A stretch of 60,218 bases of DNA from Nitrosomonadaceae bacterium (GTDB lineage Bacteria > Pseudomonadota > Gammaproteobacteria > Burkholderiales > Nitrosomonadaceae), in the NCBI GenBank assembly GCA_919902515.1, contig CAKKRD010000013.1:10159-70376 (forward strand). Direction: 5' to 3'. The notes below the pieces were generated by a model. It was not told the DNA's origin, did not search any database, and saw only the letters and a list, made by a program, of their open reading frames with translations. This document shows positions 58,867 to 60,218 of the stretch, piece after piece. The position numbers and the translations under genes are program-made. The first letter of the stretch is position 1; each line of letters opens with the position of its first letter.

Positions 58867-60218
58867 ATGCGACTCACTTTTCTAGGCGCAGCCGGTGAAG
58901 TCACCGGCTCAAGCTATCTGGTCGAAACCGACGATGTGCGCTTCCTGGTGGATTGCGGCATGTTTCAGGGTGGGCGCGAAGCAGAGCACAAAAACCGCGC
59001 AGCTTTTGGCTTCAACCCCGAGGCGCTCGACTTCGTTCTGCTCACCCATGCGCATATCGACCATTCCGGGCTGCTGCCGCGACTTGGAGCGCTGGGCTTC
59101 AGAGGCCCGGTCTACACCACCGCCGCGACCAATGACCTGCTCAAAGTGATGCTCAAGGATAGTGCGCATATCCAGGAAAAAGAAGCCGAGTGGCAAAACA
59201 AGATGGCCTACCGCGGTCAGCGCAAGCCGCGCCATGAAACCGCGCCGCTTTATACCGTAGCCCAGGCCGAAGCTTTTCTCAGGCAAGTGAAAGGCATGGA
59301 TTACGATGCGGAAATCACACCCCATCCGTCAGTGCGTTGCATGTTCCGCGATGCCGGTCACATTCTGGGCTCGGCCATTATCGAAGTATGGATAAAATCC
59401 GCCAAGGATCACAAAAAACTGGTGTTCTCCGGCGATCTGGGGCAGCCGGGCCATCCCATCGTGCGCGACCCCACCCCGATCCAACAGGCCGATGTGCTGC
59501 TGGTGGAATCGACCTACGGCAATCGTCTGCACCGCAGCATGCCGGACACGCTGGCTGAACTGGTGCACGTCATCAACGATACATTGCAGCGCAAAGGCGG
59601 CAATGTGATCGTGCCCGCTTTCACCGTGGGCCGCACTCAGGATCTGCTGTTTCTGCTGGTTGATCTCTATCGTCAGGGCAAGCTCGCGGAGATGGACATT
59701 TATGTGGATTCACCCATGGCTCTGGCCGCAACCGACATCACCCTGAAGCACATGAAACTGCTCGACAAGGAAGCCGCCAGCACGATGCAGTGGTTAATCC
59801 AGAACGGCGGAAAGCCACGCATTCACTTTGTGCAGGATGTCGAGGAATCCATGCAGCTCAATAACGTGCAGCACGGCGCGGTCATTATTTCAGCCAGCGG
59901 CATGTGCGATGCCGGACGCATCAAGCATCATCTCAAATACAATCTGGGCAGACCGGAGTGCAGCATCCTCATCACCGGTTTCCAGGCTGCGGGGACATTG
60001 GGGCGGCGACTGGTGGATAAAGCCAAATCCGTGAAAATTTTCGGCCAGGACATGCCGGTGCGGGCGGATATTTATACCATCGGCGGCCTCTCGGCCCATG
60101 CCGATCAGGCGGGCTTGATGAGCTGGCTGAGGCATTTCCGCGCTGCCCCCAGACAAACCTTCGTGGTGCATGGCGAGCCGCTCAACGCCGCAACTTTGGC
60201 TGACGTGATCCGGCAGCA
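58867..60218 (+). CDS. Metallo-beta-lactamase/beta-CASP RNA-processing-type hydrolase, cut by right edge
   Basis: 450 codons are visible from ATG 58867 to the edge, close to the family's usual length. MRLTFLGAAGEVTGSSYLVE at the start, metal-binding LLTHAHIDHSGLLPRL, DAGHILGSAIIEV, FSGDLG, and the beta-CASP motifs VESTYGNRLH, VPAFTVGRTQDLLFLL, DSPMALAAT, ISASGMCDAGRIKHHL and GGLSAHADQAGL. Relatives are RNA endo- or exonucleases or are annotated as exonucleases of the beta-lactamase fold. The substrate here is unknown. It starts 25 bp after bioA and may be co-transcribed. Confidence 0.9.
   Translation, partial: MRLTFLGAAGEVTGSSYLVETDDVRFLVDCGMFQGGREAEHKNRAAFGFNPEALDFVLLTHAHIDHSGLLPRLGALGFRGPVYTTAATNDLLKVMLKDSAHIQEKEAEWQNKMAYRGQRKPRHETAPLYTVAQAEAFLRQVKGMDYDAEITPHPSVRCMFRDAGHILGSAIIEVWIKSAKDHKKLVFSGDLGQPGHPIVRDPTPIQQADVLLVESTYGNRLHRSMPDTLAELVHVINDTLQRKGGNVIVPAFTVGRTQDLLFLLVDLYRQGKLAEMDIYVDSPMALAATDITLKHMKLLDKEAASTMQWLIQNGGKPRIHFVQDVEESMQLNNVQHGAVIISASGMCDAGRIKHHLKYNLGRPECSILITGFQAAGTLGRRLVDKAKSVKIFGQDMPVRADIYTIGGLSAHADQAGLMSWLRHFRAAPRQTFVVHGEPLNAATLADVIRQ

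Overview
The window is chromosomal DNA of a Gram-negative bacterium, most likely a betaproteobacterium of the order Nitrosomonadales. The evidence is moderate GC, gene order typical of that group (dusB-fis-purH-purD-hemF; amgK-murU-pepP-FAD hydroxylase; yicC-gmk-rpoZ-spoT; tig-clpP-clpX-lon), a hopanoid/squalene gene, and many small palindromic or terminal-inverted-repeat elements. The genus cannot be fixed from the sequence alone. Most of the window is housekeeping DNA, interrupted by short accessory insertions.

Layout. 1-5183: a two-partner secretion pair on the minus strand, a TpsA adhesin cut by the left edge and its TpsB transporter. 5184-6117: gene-poor, with a decayed copy of the hemF 3' end and palindromic repeats. 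6118-16285: a long minus-strand block (hemF, purD, purH, fis, dusB, a ubiquinone-type hydroxylase, a two-TM protein, pepP, murU, amgK). 16388-19847: ubiK, comM and a trypsin-fold/TPR protein that has lost two catalytic residues. 19912-29633: a FapA-like protein, metH, spoT, rpoZ, gmk, yicC. 29791-34664: rph, a GIY-YIG pseudogene, rdgB, hemW, trmB, thiG, thiS. 34875-35990: two integron-type gene cassettes with a well-formed attC site but no integrase in the window. 36141-40914: tRNA-Gly, mutY, an aegerolysin-like secreted protein, decayed mutY and fau ends, an HpnA-like epimerase, fau, ubiX. 41009-47957: rapZ, lon (with a sigma-32 promoter), clpX, clpP, tig, tRNA-Leu. 48006-51905: an SDR protein, hpnD, groEL, groES with a CIRCE operator. 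52060-57479: a decayed bioA 5' end, a putative GlrR-regulated sigma-54 promoter driving a candidate small RNA, a P-loop NTPase, an IS256-family remnant, and the glrK-qseG-glrR two-component operon. 57531-60218: bioA and a metallo-beta-lactamase/beta-CASP protein cut by the right edge.

Two results stand out. First, upstream of glrK-qseG-glrR there is an array of TGTC-N10-GACA boxes, a GG-N10-GC sigma-54 promoter, and a roughly 114-nt intergenic transcript unit ending in a strong terminator. This is the architecture of enterobacterial glmY, whose RNA acts through RapZ, and rapZ is also in this window. It is a candidate GlmY-like circuit in a betaproteobacterium, proposed from architecture and not from sequence homology. 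Second, at least four accessory segments are bordered by degenerate duplicates of the end of the neighbouring housekeeping gene (hemF 3', mutY 3', fau 5', bioA 5'). In the fau case the inserted epimerase sits behind a duplicated fau promoter region and 32-codon leader and overlaps the leader's stop codon by ATGA. These repeated gene-end duplications suggest a common insertion route, such as single-crossover capture or 3'-end-targeted integration.
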